Source: Alcanivorax quisquiliarum (GTDB lineage Bacteria > Pseudomonadota > Gammaproteobacteria > Pseudomonadales > Alcanivoracaceae). From it: a stretch of DNA of 64,000 nucleotides. Shown here piece after piece: positions 38,059 through 47,440 of this stretch. Made by a program: the position numbers and the translations under genes. Below the pieces are notes generated by a model. It was not told where the DNA came from. It did not search any database and was given only the letters and a program-made list of their open reading frames with translations. The stretch covers positions 29,351 through 93,350 of the forward strand of contig NZ_JALKII010000010.1 in assembly GCF_023051175.1 (NCBI RefSeq). The letters are read 5' to 3'. How positions within the stretch are numbered: the stretch's first letter is position 1; each line of letters begins with the position of its first letter.

Positions 38059-39483
38059 GTGAAAGCACTTCGCAAAACGGCCGCCGGGCTGGCAGTTGCC
38101 ATCGGTATGGCCTTGCCGCTTGCGGCAGTCTCGGACTCCTCTGATCTTATCGATACGCTATTGCAGAAAGGCATCCTCACCGACGAGGAAGCCGCCAGCC
38201 TGCGCAGCACCCAGCAACCCGCCAGCCGTTTTCAACGCAGTGACGTGAAATACGAGCCGGCCGAACCGATCGACGACGACGATCCCGCTATCGCTGTTCG
38301 ACGCTTCACCGTGGACAGCAGCGACGGCCAGCATCGCTTCCGCATTCGCGGCCGTGTGCAGTTTGATGCCGCACGGGGTGATTTCGACGATGACATCGCC
38401 TTCGTGGCGCGCCAGGCTCACGAGCCACCGGAGTACGGCACTATTATCCGCCGCGCCCGCCTGGGCGCGCTGGGTTACATGTACGGCAACTGGGAATGGC
38501 AACTGGAAGTGGACTTCAGCGATCAGGAAGTCGATTTCGCCAACGCCTATGTCGCCTACCTGATGCCCACCGGCCGGCTTGCCATCGGGCATTTCAAGGA
38601 GCCGTATTCGCTGGAGAGCAACACCAGCTCGCGGCGCATCACCTTCCTGGAGCGCGGCGCGTCTGTTGATGCAATGCGCCCGAGCCGCCAGCTCGGCATC
38701 ATGTATTCCACGCTGCGGCAAAACTGGCACGGCGCATTCGGCTTCTTTGGTGGCGAAGGGGTTTCCATCAACCGCGCCGTGGAAGAAGGTTATGCGTTCT
38801 CCGGCCGCCTGACCGTCTCACCCTGGGCCGACGGTGGCAACTTCCTGCACTTCGGCGGCAGCGCCAGCCACCGCCAGAATGCCTTCGACAAGGAACAGGA
38901 TATCTGGGCGCCGGTACGCATGCGCACCCGCGAAGGCGCACGCGCCATCGACCTGCGCCTGATCGGCCGCGACGACATCGAAGCGGTGGAAGATTTCAAC
39001 CGTTTCGTGCTGGAAGCCGCCTGGGGCATCGGCAGCTTCTCGCTTCAGGCAGAGTACAACCGGGTTGATTTCAATCTGGATGAAACCGCCAAACTGATCG
39101 CCCATGGCACCGATTCCAACCCCTCCAATTCGCTGACGATGGATGGCTTTTCGATTCAGGCCAGCCATTTCCTCACCGGCGAACACCGCAACTACCGCCC
39201 CTCCAACGGCACCTTCGGCCGTGTTACGCCGCAACGCAATTTTGATCCCGCCAGTGGCAACTGGGGCGCCTTCGAGATTGCGGCGCGCTACGCCACCGTG
39301 GATGCCAGCGAGCACTCGCGTATTGGCCGTGGCCAGGAAATGGATCACTACACGCTGGGCCTGAACTGGTATCCGAACCCGGATCTGGTCGTGAAGCTGA
39401 ATCTGATGCAGTTCGACGCCAAACGTGACGACGTCGAAAGCGAAGGCCGGGTTGTTGCTGCACGCCTGCAATACGAATTCTGA
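38059..39483 (+). CDS. OprO/OprP-type porin
   Basis: A 474-residue outer-membrane porin of the phosphate/pyrophosphate-selective family. A GTG start at 38059 opens a clean signal peptide (KALRKTAAGLAVAIGMALPLAAVS); the longer frame from 37900 would leave it internal. After a short helical segment (LIDTLLQKGILTDEEAASLR, also typical of this family), the barrel begins with RFRIRGRVQFDAA, then RRARLGALGYMYGNWEWQLEVDFS and GRLAIGHFKEPYSLE, and ends in an aromatic beta-strand LQYEF as outer-membrane proteins do. Ion selectivity is not provable here. The next gene starts 9 bases later. Confidence 0.87.
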   Translation: MKALRKTAAGLAVAIGMALPLAAVSDSSDLIDTLLQKGILTDEEAASLRSTQQPASRFQRSDVKYEPAEPIDDDDPAIAVRRFTVDSSDGQHRFRIRGRVQFDAARGDFDDDIAFVARQAHEPPEYGTIIRRARLGALGYMYGNWEWQLEVDFSDQEVDFANAYVAYLMPTGRLAIGHFKEPYSLESNTSSRRITFLERGASVDAMRPSRQLGIMYSTLRQNWHGAFGFFGGEGVSINRAVEEGYAFSGRLTVSPWADGGNFLHFGGSASHRQNAFDKEQDIWAPVRMRTREGARAIDLRLIGRDDIEAVEDFNRFVLEAAWGIGSFSLQAEYNRVDFNLDETAKLIAHGTDSNPSNSLTMDGFSIQASHFLTGEHRNYRPSNGTFGRVTPQRNFDPASGNWGAFEIAARYATVDASEHSRIGRGQEMDHYTLGLNWYPNPDLVVKLNLMQFDAKRDDVESEGRVVAARLQYEF

Positions 39484-39492
39484 GGAGGGATC

Positions 39493-41025
39493 ATGAAAAA
39501 CATTCGCCAACTCGCACTGGCCACACTGCTGGCCGGGCCATTTTCAGGCGCCTCCCTGGCGCTGGACAACAGCGATTTCAGCCAGCTCGATCAACGTGCC
39601 CTGGGCACCGTGCAATACGCCACGGACGCCACCACCGGGATCGGCTTTTTGCCCTCCTGGACACTGTTGGCGCCGAATGGCGGCGCCATCCGGACAGGCA
39701 ATAATCTGGGTGCCGACGGTGACAGCGCCTTCACTTTCAATCTGCTTGCCAACGGCTTTGGTGACAACAAGCTCGAACAATGCCTGCCGATTGATCCATC
39801 GCAATCGCTCAGCATCCAGTATGCCGTCAGCACCAGCGTGGTCAGCGATGACGTGCGCACCCGCCTGAACCCCAACTTCTATGCCAGCATGGAAGAGTGC
39901 GAGGTGAACCTGCAAGCGGACGACAACAGCAACCGGCTGGATAATTTTGCCGACGCCAACGAGGATTATGACCAGCAGCTTGGCGGCCTGGATCAGAACC
40001 AGTGGGCAGACCTGCCGGCCACCGTGTTCGCGGCAGGCGCACTGCCGGCAGAAGCACAAGTGCTTCGCATTTCCCTGCGCGCACGCGATCGCTCTGGCCA
40101 GGATGCCGAGGTGCTGTTTGATAACGTGCGCGTCACGCAGGGCAGCAGCCCGGTCAATCTGGTGCGCAATCCGAGCTTCGAGCATCTGGAAGCCGCGCCG
40201 GGCGATTTCCTTCACGCCGGTGCCGGCTGGCAGCTGAACAGCGGTGACCGGGTCGCGGCCGGTGCATCCAGCGCATCGCTCAGTGGCGGCCACGTGTTCT
40301 ATTTTGAAACCCTGGCCAATGGTTTCGGCGACAGCCGCCTGGATGTGTGCGTGCCGGTGGATGGCACCGCCACGCTGCGCCCCACGGTACGCGCCGGCAG
40401 CCTGATGCCGCACGCCGAGCTGAGCCTACGCATTGATCTGGCCTTTTTCACCGATGCAGACTGCACCACCGATGCCGACAGCGCGCTGGATATCCGTCAG
40501 GATTTCGCCATCGACGACACCACCGTGGCGTGGCAGACCTTCCAGACCGACGAACAGCGCGATGCCGGCGCACTGGCTGGCGTTGCATCAGCACGCCTGA
40601 GCCTGCGCGCCCGTGATCGCACTGGCGATACCTTTGCTCGCGCCGTCTACCTCGACGAAGCGACACTGGAAGATGCCACCCCGGCGCCCACCTTCACACC
40701 GCCCGGCCAGGAATTTTCCACCAGCGAGCTGGTGATCACTGTCAACGGCCCGGCCGGCAGCACGCTGTATTACACCCTCGACGGCAGCACTCCCAGCCAG
40801 GCCAGCAGCGCCTTGCAACCGGGTGAAACACTGACGCTGACGGCCACCACAGTGGTGCAGGCGATGGCAGTGCTCAACGGCCAGACCTCCGAGGTGCGCA
40901 GCGCCACCTATACGCAAGTGGACGCGCCGTTCGTGCCGCCCAGCGGCCCGCTGAATCGCTCTGCCGGCAGCATCGGCCTGATGTTCGGCCTGTTCGGCAC
41001 ACTGCTGTTGTTGCGGCGGCGGTGA
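39493..41025 (+). CDS. Secreted protein with duplicated domain, CHB_HEX_C-like domain and C-terminal sorting-like tail
   Basis: A 510-residue exported protein co-transcribed with the porin. Signal peptide MKNIRQLALATLLAGPFSGASLA. Two homologous modules follow: each has LANGFGDNKLEQCLPID or LANGFGDSRLDVCVPVD and later LRISLRARDRSGQ or ARLSLRARDRTGD. Then comes a domain of the chitobiase/beta-hexosaminidase C-terminal type (LYYTLDGSTPSQASSALQPG), usually found in surface proteins. The end, SAGSIGLMFGLFGTLLLLRRR, is a hydrophobic segment plus Arg cluster, like the GlyGly-CTERM sorting signal processed by rhombosortase. The function is unknown. Confidence 0.72.
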   Translation: MKNIRQLALATLLAGPFSGASLALDNSDFSQLDQRALGTVQYATDATTGIGFLPSWTLLAPNGGAIRTGNNLGADGDSAFTFNLLANGFGDNKLEQCLPIDPSQSLSIQYAVSTSVVSDDVRTRLNPNFYASMEECEVNLQADDNSNRLDNFADANEDYDQQLGGLDQNQWADLPATVFAAGALPAEAQVLRISLRARDRSGQDAEVLFDNVRVTQGSSPVNLVRNPSFEHLEAAPGDFLHAGAGWQLNSGDRVAAGASSASLSGGHVFYFETLANGFGDSRLDVCVPVDGTATLRPTVRAGSLMPHAELSLRIDLAFFTDADCTTDADSALDIRQDFAIDDTTVAWQTFQTDEQRDAGALAGVASARLSLRARDRTGDTFARAVYLDEATLEDATPAPTFTPPGQEFSTSELVITVNGPAGSTLYYTLDGSTPSQASSALQPGETLTLTATTVVQAMAVLNGQTSEVRSATYTQVDAPFVPPSGPLNRSAGSIGLMFGLFGTLLLLRRR

Positions 41026-41030
41026 GGCCC

Positions 41031-41062
41031 GCACCGGGCCGGGGCAGCGCCCGGCCCGGTGC
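41031..41062 (+). terminator. GC-rich hairpin after the surface protein gene
   Basis: A perfect 13-base stem (GCACCGGGCCGGG / CCCGGCCCGGTGC) with a short loop, followed by TATTA without a T run. It may act as a terminator or mRNA end structure. Confidence 0.55.
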
Positions 41063-41132
41063 TATTAGCGCTAGCGGCTAGCGGCGCCAGCGTCATGTTA
41101 TGGCGGCGGCATCCATGGGCCGCCGATATGCG

Positions 41133-42137
41133 TCAGCTTTCGTCGCTCTTGGCCTTGCGATACTCGATCGGTGTCATGCCGACCCAGCGTTTGAAGGCCC
41201 GATAGAAGGTGCTCGGTTCGGAGAACCCGGTGAGATACACGATCTCGTCAATGGATTCATCGGTGCCGCCGAGCAGCCGCTTGGCCAGCCGGCAGCGGTA
41301 ATCCGCCACCAGCTGATTGAAGTTGGTGCCGGCATCGGCCAGCCGTGTGCGTAATTGACGTGGCTTGATATTCAGCCGTGCGGCGACGTCTTCCAGGTTG
41401 GCGTGGCCGGATTCCAGCAGCTCCGCGATCAGGCGATTCACCTGCGCCACCAGATCCTGTTTTTCCAGCCGTGCTACCTGTTCGATCGCCAGTTGCTCAT
41501 GCAGGCGCAGCAGCTCTGGCTCGTGATGCGCCGACGGCAGATCCATCAGCGACCGATCGAACAGCAGCCCGGTATATTCCTGATCGAACAGGATCGGGCA
41601 ACCGAAGATGCGATCGTATTCTTCCATATCCGCGTGAGCGGAATGGCGGAAGAAGATTTGCAGCGGCTCGAATGCGCCATCGGTGACGAAGCGGAAGAAT
41701 TTGATCAGCCCCACCATGCCGCATTCGTTGAAATGGTGCAGGCGCCGGCTCCAGAACATTTGCTTGAGGAGCATGTTGTCGCCGTGCTCTTCCAGCTCGC
41801 CTCGGGCGGCATCGGAGAGCAGGCGCTGATAGTTCAGTGCTCTGTGCAGCCCTTCACCGAAGGTGGAGCTGCTCAGAAACAGGTATTCCAGCACTTGCCC
41901 TTTGAAAATCGGAATATGCGCACCCAGGTGCAGGCCGATATGCGGATCACCGGAAACTTCCTCCGCTGCCTGCCAGAACCATTCCTGGGCATCGTGCGGG
42001 GTGCGCAGATCGGGCTGATTGAGCACAGACGCCTGCAGCCCCACCTTCTGCAACACAGCGTCAGCATCAATCCCCGCTGAACGCATGGCGGTATACGCCA
42101 TGCGCAGCAATACTCCTGAGTCGGTCAGTTCTGCCAT
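41133..42137 (-). CDS. AraC-family regulator (OruR/ArgR-like arrangement)
   Basis: A 334-residue transcription regulator. The N-terminal 200 residues match the arabinose-binding-like domain of the OruR group (VLEYLFLSSSTFGEGLHRALNYQRLLSDA); the C-terminus has two helix-turn-helix units, ANLEDVAARLNIKPRQLRTRLADAG and the AraC signature IDEIVYLTGFSEPSTFYRAFKRWVGMTPIEYR. It is transcribed in the same direction as, and 100 bases downstream from, the desaturase gene, which has its own TetR regulator; its target is unknown. Confidence 0.92.
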   Translation of the reverse strand: MAELTDSGVLLRMAYTAMRSAGIDADAVLQKVGLQASVLNQPDLRTPHDAQEWFWQAAEEVSGDPHIGLHLGAHIPIFKGQVLEYLFLSSSTFGEGLHRALNYQRLLSDAARGELEEHGDNMLLKQMFWSRRLHHFNECGMVGLIKFFRFVTDGAFEPLQIFFRHSAHADMEEYDRIFGCPILFDQEYTGLLFDRSLMDLPSAHHEPELLRLHEQLAIEQVARLEKQDLVAQVNRLIAELLESGHANLEDVAARLNIKPRQLRTRLADAGTNFNQLVADYRCRLAKRLLGGTDESIDEIVYLTGFSEPSTFYRAFKRWVGMTPIEYRKAKSDES

Positions 42138-42238
42138 TCTGTTGCGTTATCCTGACAGTTTCATTCAATAAGAACTGGCAGATTAGCACAGGCTGGGCAG
42201 AAGCCGGAACCGGCGGGTGTCCAGCCGGCCCTTTTCTG

Positions 42239-43360
42239 TCATGCCGTAGCCGCTGTTTTCCGGCCCCCCGGCAGCGCCATGCGCAAGATCCGCTTCATCA
42301 CTGTGCCGAACTGCCGCGGCAGGCTGCCGGTGTTGTAGGGCAGATCGTATTTTTCGCACAGCGCCTGCACACGAGGGCCAATCTCGGCATAACGGTGCGC
42401 AGGCATATCCGGGAACAGATGGTGCTCGATCTGGTGGCTCAGGTGACCCGTCAGGATATGGAACGCACGCCCGCCTTCAAGGTTGCTTGAGCCCAGCAAT
42501 TGCCGCAGATACCACTCGGCGCGGCTTTCGCCGTCCAGTTGATCTTCCGTGAACATTTCCACGCCATCGGTAAAATGGCCGCAGAAGATCACCGCATAGG
42601 CCCAAAGATTGCGCACCAGGTTAGCAGTGGCGTTACCGGCCAGCGTGAACAGGAAGCCGGGGCCGGCCAGCGCCGGGAACAGCAGATAGTCTTTCAATAC
42701 CTGGCGGCGTGATTTTTTCCAGATTTCGCGCAACTGCTGGCGCACTTCGGCCCAGCTCTTGTCTTTGCCCAGGCGTTCGAATTCCAGATCATGCAGCGCC
42801 ACGCCCCACTGGAACAGGCCGGCCAGAATCCAGTTATAGGCCGGTTGCAACAGGTATACCGGGTGCCAGGGCTGCTCCTCGGACATGCGCAAAATCCCGT
42901 AGCCCACATCGCGATCTTTGCCCACCACGTTGGTAAAGGTGTGGTGCATATAGTTGTGCGAATGCTTCCACTGCGCCGAGGGGCAGGTGTTATCCCATTC
43001 GTAGGTGGCCGAATTCAGGGCAGGATCTTTCAGCCAGTCCCACTGGCCGTGCATGACGTTGTGGCCGATTTCCATGTTCTCCAGGATTTTCGACAACGAC
43101 AACAACGCGGTGCCAGCCAGCCAGGCGGGCGGCAAGAAGCCCAGGAACAGCAAGCCACGCCCGGCGATTTCGGAATAACGCTGGGTTTTCAGAATGCGGC
43201 GGATATAACGGACATCATGCTCACCCAGCGAGCTCATCACCTCTTCACGGATAGCATCAATCTCGGCGCCGAACGCTTCCACTTGCTCGGCGGAAAGATG
43301 GCGCCAGCCACGGGTGGTCGGGGTCTGTTGCAAGCGATTCATGGATACCACAGCGTTCAT
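42239..43360 (-). CDS. Membrane fatty acid desaturase (DesB/delta-9 type)
   Basis: A 373-residue di-iron membrane desaturase that would insert a cis double bond into acyl-CoA or phospholipid acyl chains. Three His boxes are visible: HNVMHGQ, HSHNYMHH and HQIEHHLFPD, with LNSATYEWDN before the second. Several hydrophobic segments precede them. It is 12 bases after a ferredoxin-reductase gene, its electron donor, and the pair is divergent from a TetR gene, the organisation of the P. aeruginosa desCB/desT locus. The two genes are surely co-transcribed. Confidence 0.92.
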   Translation of the reverse strand: MNAVVSMNRLQQTPTTRGWRHLSAEQVEAFGAEIDAIREEVMSSLGEHDVRYIRRILKTQRYSEIAGRGLLFLGFLPPAWLAGTALLSLSKILENMEIGHNVMHGQWDWLKDPALNSATYEWDNTCPSAQWKHSHNYMHHTFTNVVGKDRDVGYGILRMSEEQPWHPVYLLQPAYNWILAGLFQWGVALHDLEFERLGKDKSWAEVRQQLREIWKKSRRQVLKDYLLFPALAGPGFLFTLAGNATANLVRNLWAYAVIFCGHFTDGVEMFTEDQLDGESRAEWYLRQLLGSSNLEGGRAFHILTGHLSHQIEHHLFPDMPAHRYAEIGPRVQALCEKYDLPYNTGSLPRQFGTVMKRILRMALPGGRKTAATA

Positions 43361-43372
43361 CGTGTCTCTCCC

Positions 43373-44488
43373 TTAGAGTGACAATTGCACGGCGCCCGCA
43401 GCGGCGTGCACACAAAGTTGGATTTCTTCATCACGGACTGTGCGCACCTCACCGTTGCGCAGATCACGCACTTCACCTTCCTGCACGTGGCATTTGCAGC
43501 TGTAGCAAATACCCATGCGGCACCCTGCAGGCGGGTTCAGACCCTGGGCCTCGGCGAGCTCCAGCAGGTTGGCGGCTTCACCGCCGCTTGCTTCCAGGCC
43601 GCTGTTCAGAAACTGCACCTGACCTTCGCCGGCGACACGGGCCAGCTTGACCTGAAACTGCTCCTGCGCCGGACGGGGCCAACCGCACTCTGCAAAAGCG
43701 TCGTTGACACGCGCCATCAGCGGCGGCGGGCCGCACAACAGCGCTGTCCGCTGCTCGATATCAGGCACCATGGACTGAAGCTGCTCGATGCTAAAAAGAC
43801 CGCTCCGATCGGCGCCTGTCGGCTCGCCCTGCCCGATGACAAAGTAGAGCGTGAGCCAGTCGTGACGCTCTGCCAGCGCCCGCATCTCGGTGTGGAAAAT
43901 GGTATCCGCATAGCTGTTGCTGTAATGGACGAAGACCACGCTGCGGCTGCTGCCCTGCGCGGCCAGTTGCCGCAGCATGGCCATCACCGGCGTGATGCCG
44001 CTGCCGCCGCTGATCATCAGCAGCGGCTGCTCATCCGCAGGCAGCAGAAACTCGCCCTGCGCCTGGCTGAGAAACAACACATCACCCGCGCGCACCTTAT
44101 CAACCAGATAGTTGCTGACCAGCCCGTCGCCATTGCGCTTGACGGTTACGCTGATGCCCTCGGCGGCCGGTGCCGAAGAAATCGAGAAGCAGCGGCTGTG
44201 CCGAATGCCATCGATCTCCACGCCGAGCACCAGATGCTGGCCGGCCTGATGGCCCTGCCAGTGGCCGTTGGGCTTGATATGCAAGGTCGTGGCATCGGCG
44301 GTTTCGCGCACCACGCGGGTCACGCAGCCACGCACCTCGCGCACCGACCACAGCGGATTGAACTGCGCCAGATAGTCATCCACGGTCAGCGGCGAGGCCA
44401 ACGCGCGTGTGACCGGATTTTCCAGCAGGCGATAGCCAAACCTGGCCAAGGTGCCTTGCGGGCGAACAGTGCGAACCTGTGTGTTCAT
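43373..44488 (-). CDS. Ferredoxin reductase, desaturase electron-transfer partner
   Basis: A 371-residue flavoprotein with a fused plant-type 2Fe-2S domain. The FAD-binding segment reads SRCFSISSAP; the NAD(P) site MISGGSGITPVMAMLRQLA; and the C-terminal cluster ligands are in CRMGICYSCKC with the fourth Cys in IQLCVH. It would carry electrons from NAD(P)H to the desaturase encoded next, as DesC does in Pseudomonas. The ATG at 44488 with GGAG upstream is preferred to the ATG at 44518. Confidence 0.9.
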   Translation of the reverse strand: MNTQVRTVRPQGTLARFGYRLLENPVTRALASPLTVDDYLAQFNPLWSVREVRGCVTRVVRETADATTLHIKPNGHWQGHQAGQHLVLGVEIDGIRHSRCFSISSAPAAEGISVTVKRNGDGLVSNYLVDKVRAGDVLFLSQAQGEFLLPADEQPLLMISGGSGITPVMAMLRQLAAQGSSRSVVFVHYSNSYADTIFHTEMRALAERHDWLTLYFVIGQGEPTGADRSGLFSIEQLQSMVPDIEQRTALLCGPPPLMARVNDAFAECGWPRPAQEQFQVKLARVAGEGQVQFLNSGLEASGGEAANLLELAEAQGLNPPAGCRMGICYSCKCHVQEGEVRDLRNGEVRTVRDEEIQLCVHAAAGAVQLSL

Positions 44489-44510
44489 CACGGCGATCTC
44501 CGTCATGGTC

Positions 44511-44660
44511 GTGAACATGCGTACACTTTATTTTCATCCGCACCTCCATGTCAACACCTGTTCACAAACTACAGCATATTCATTTAATATCAATGAGTTA
44601 CAAAGTGAACACACCGATCACCTTTCAATCATGTCGGCAAAACGTCACAATTCCGTTCAC
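44511..44660. promoter_or_regulatory. GTGAAC/GTTCAC half-sites in the desaturase-TetR divergent region
   Basis: GTGAAC at 44511-44516, GTTCAC at 44560-44565, GTGAAC at 44605-44610 (in AAAGTGAACAC) and GTTCAC at 44655-44660 (in CCGTTCACTTT) lie in the divergent region. The GTGAAC word resembles the DesT-type operator half-site as I recall it from Pseudomonas. Their roughly 45-50 base spacing suggests several operators. The last one would fall inside the TetR gene if the earlier start is used. Confidence 0.45.
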
Positions 44661-45323
44661 TTTGGCAGCCAGGCGTACCCCCACGGCATGGAACCCACTA
44701 CCGAGACACGGCGTGACCCGCGACGCGGGCGCACGCGCCGCGCCCTGATGGATGCGGCGCTGGAACTGGTGGAAAAGAAAGACAACTTCACCGCGTTGTC
44801 GCTACGGCTGGTGGCGCGCAAGGCCGGCGTCGTGCCCACTGCGTTCTATCGCCATTTCCCGGACATGGACGCGCTGGGGCTGGCGCTGGTGGATGAATCG
44901 TTTCGCACCCTGCGCCAGCTGATGCGAGAGGTGCGTTCCACCAGCATTCCGGTGAAGCAGGTGATGCGGCAGTCGATGGAAACCTATATCGACTACGTGC
45001 GCGCCAATGCGCAACACTTTCAGTTTGTTGCCAAAGAGCGCTTCAGCGGTAGCCCGGCCATTCGTACCGCCATCCGGCAGGAGATTCGCCTGTTCACCAG
45101 TGAACTGGCGACCGATCTGTCACGCTTCCCCATTCTCGACAAGGTCAATGCGGAAGATTTGCAGATGATGGCGGGGCTGGTGGTCAACAACATGACCTCG
45201 CTGACAGAACAAGTGCTGGACCTGCCTGCTGATGACCCGGAGGAAAAGGAGTTCCTGATACGCACTGCCGAGAAACAGCTGCGTGTTATTGTGCTCGGGG
45301 CGCTGGCCTGGCGCAGCCGATAA
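44631..45323 (+). CDS. TetR-family regulator of the desaturase operon (DesT-like)
   Basis: A 230-residue regulator (211 if the ATG at 44688 is used). The helix-turn-helix is FTALSLRLVARKAGVVPTAFYRHFPDMDALGLALVDE, the exact arrangement of DesT/FabR-type repressors that sense the ratio of unsaturated to saturated acyl-CoA. RDPRRGRTRRALMDAALELVE precedes it, also typical. It is divergent from the ferredoxin-reductase/desaturase operon. The later ATG at 44688 would leave the GTTCAC site at 44655 outside the coding region, which favours it; I keep the longer frame only as the outer limit. Confidence 0.88.
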   Translation: MSAKRHNSVHFGSQAYPHGMEPTTETRRDPRRGRTRRALMDAALELVEKKDNFTALSLRLVARKAGVVPTAFYRHFPDMDALGLALVDESFRTLRQLMREVRSTSIPVKQVMRQSMETYIDYVRANAQHFQFVAKERFSGSPAIRTAIRQEIRLFTSELATDLSRFPILDKVNAEDLQMMAGLVVNNMTSLTEQVLDLPADDPEEKEFLIRTAEKQLRVIVLGALAWRSR

Positions 45324-45604
45324 CGCATCTGCCATAGCCTGCAACAAGCCTGATGCAACCCACAGAACGCGGAGGCAGCTGACAAGGTGCCAGGCGTTGG
45401 CCGCGCTGGCGGTGATCTCCCGGCAGGTTGTTCACTCGGGCTTATCCGAAGCATTGGAGGTTTCGGACCAGGCCTCCCAGCCCCGGATGAACGACCATAA
45501 AAATGCCCGATTAACCGCCCACAACCGAACGCTGTTGGTGCTTGCATCGCCAAAACGGGATCGCCGGACATGGCCTGCGCGCTGGCGGCGGCAGGCCAAC
45601 ACCG

Positions 45605-47440
45605 TCAATGCCCCAGCGGGCGGAAAGTGCGTGTTATCTCCTGCTGCATTCCCTGATATTGCTGCGCGATAATCGCATCCATTTCCTGCATCAGTGCGTC
45701 TTCCAGGCGCTGGCGTTCCGCCGCTAACTCGATTTGCAAATCGGCAATCAGCTCATCGCGATTGAGATATTCATCCGCTTTCAGCAGGGCAAGATCCGTT
45801 GCCAGCCAGGCCACGGTGCCGCCAATCGCCGCGCAGGCCAGAGCGCCAGGGCCGGACGGCGCACACAGGGCTGCACCGGCACCCGCGCCTGCGGCTCCAC
45901 GCGCGCCCTTGGCCACCCCGCGTGCCGCCAGCGCCGCCGACGATCGCGCAGCAGCGCGCCGTGCGAAAGCGTTGGCCAGTGCCGCGCCCGCCGTGGCGCT
46001 GGCCGCACCGCTGGCGACGACCATACGCTGCGTGAAGGCCGCATGGCCGTTATCACCCAAGGCCGTGAGCACACCATCCAGCGAGATCACCTGCGTGTTG
46101 TCCGGGGGCGGGCCGGGTGCCCGCTGCGCCGAAGCAAGGCGAGCCGCCAGCTCCGCCAACCAGGTGGCCTGCGTCGCCAGCGCCTGCTGTGCCAGCTCAT
46201 CCTCGAGCTGTCCTTGCACCTTGGCCAGCTGATCGGAAAAACCCGCTGCGTCGAAGATCAGCGCTTGTGCCTTGCGCGCCAGATGATCGCCTTCTACCAG
46301 CGATGTGTGCTCCAGCAGCCGCATCGACAGCCGCGTATATTCTCCGCCGAGGGAGTAATACCAATCTGCAAACACCGGCAACTGCTGCGCCAACCGGGCA
46401 AAGATCTGATCCAGGCTCTGGTGCAACTGCTGTGCCACTTGCGCACGGGCGGCCTGCTCGCCTTCACGCACCTGACTTACCGCCAGCCCGACCAGCGACC
46501 GGGCCTGCGACTGCGGCACCTGATAATGGGCCCCTTGCAGCCCGAGCATCACCCACGGCGAAGGTTGCCAGGCACTACGCAAGGCGCTGCGCTGATCCGC
46601 CACCAACACCACCGTGACAACCGCGACGATCAAGGCCAACGTGCCCAGCCGGCGATGGCTGGCCCCGGTTGCCCCGGTTACGACAGGTGCCTGCGCCAGC
46701 GCCCCGGCCACCAGCAATAGAAAAGCGAGCACGAACACACCGCTCGATGCCAGCAACACCAGCCAGCCGCCAGCTCGCAGAAGCTTGTCACCAACGCCCG
46801 GCAACATTTGTTGCCCCAGCCACCACACCAGCGCATCTTTCATGGCGGCCGCCTGCATCAACCAGTGCAACGCTGCGCTATGTGCCTGCTGTCGTGACGC
46901 CTCGTGCCACAACGCCGTTGCCAGCGGCAGCTCGGAGAAATCCGGGTAAGCCTGTTGCAGCGCCGCCAGCCCCAGCAACAGCCAGAGCAGCAGAAAAGCC
47001 ACCGCGAGCGCAAGCCGCCAGCTGAGTTCCGGCAGAAACACCGGCGCAACATGACGGCGCAACAGGCGCCCGGCGAGGCTGTGCAGCGCCGCCAGCGCCG
47101 GCAGGCTCACCAGCAGCAACGTCCAGATACTGTTTTGCGACAGCCGGATGACACCCACCATCAGCACCAGCGCCAGCGGTATCGCCAGCAGCCCCTGCCA
47201 GGCGCGCAGCAGTAACCCGCCCGCCAGCCAGCGCTGCAACGGGCTGTCATCTCGCACATAGGCCGCCAGAAAGGCGGCGCGGCGGCTACGCGCACGCGGC
47301 CACAGGCCGGCGGCGATCCCCAGCGCCAGCCCCAGTGCCACCAGCACCAGCGCCGGGCCGGGCAGCCGCGTGCCGACGATATTCAGGGCCAGCAGCGGCA
47401 GCGCCACCAGCGCAAGCATCAATAATCGACCTGTGGCCAT
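45605..47440 (-). CDS. Unrecognised large membrane protein
   Basis: A 611-residue protein I do not recognise. From the N-terminus: two hydrophobic helices (residues about 5-45), a further pair near 80-130, one near 140-165 and two near 225-290; then a soluble Gln/Ala-rich stretch of about 180 residues with coiled-coil character; then a Gly/Ala-rich hydrophobic region ([39 protein letters not shown]) like a glycine zipper; and a charged helical end (ELIADLQIELAAERQRLEDALMQEMDAII). The ATG at 47440 has AGGAGACACC before it. It is a single gene with no close neighbour on its strand. Confidence 0.72.
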   Translation of the reverse strand: MATGRLLMLALVALPLLALNIVGTRLPGPALVLVALGLALGIAAGLWPRARSRRAAFLAAYVRDDSPLQRWLAGGLLLRAWQGLLAIPLALVLMVGVIRLSQNSIWTLLLVSLPALAALHSLAGRLLRRHVAPVFLPELSWRLALAVAFLLLWLLLGLAALQQAYPDFSELPLATALWHEASRQQAHSAALHWLMQAAAMKDALVWWLGQQMLPGVGDKLLRAGGWLVLLASSGVFVLAFLLLVAGALAQAPVVTGATGASHRRLGTLALIVAVVTVVLVADQRSALRSAWQPSPWVMLGLQGAHYQVPQSQARSLVGLAVSQVREGEQAARAQVAQQLHQSLDQIFARLAQQLPVFADWYYSLGGEYTRLSMRLLEHTSLVEGDHLARKAQALIFDAAGFSDQLAKVQGQLEDELAQQALATQATWLAELAARLASAQRAPGPPPDNTQVISLDGVLTALGDNGHAAFTQRMVVASGAASATAGAALANAFARRAAARSSAALAARGVAKGARGAAGAGAGAALCAPSGPGALACAAIGGTVAWLATDLALLKADEYLNRDELIADLQIELAAERQRLEDALMQEMDAIIAQQYQGMQQEITRTFRPLGH

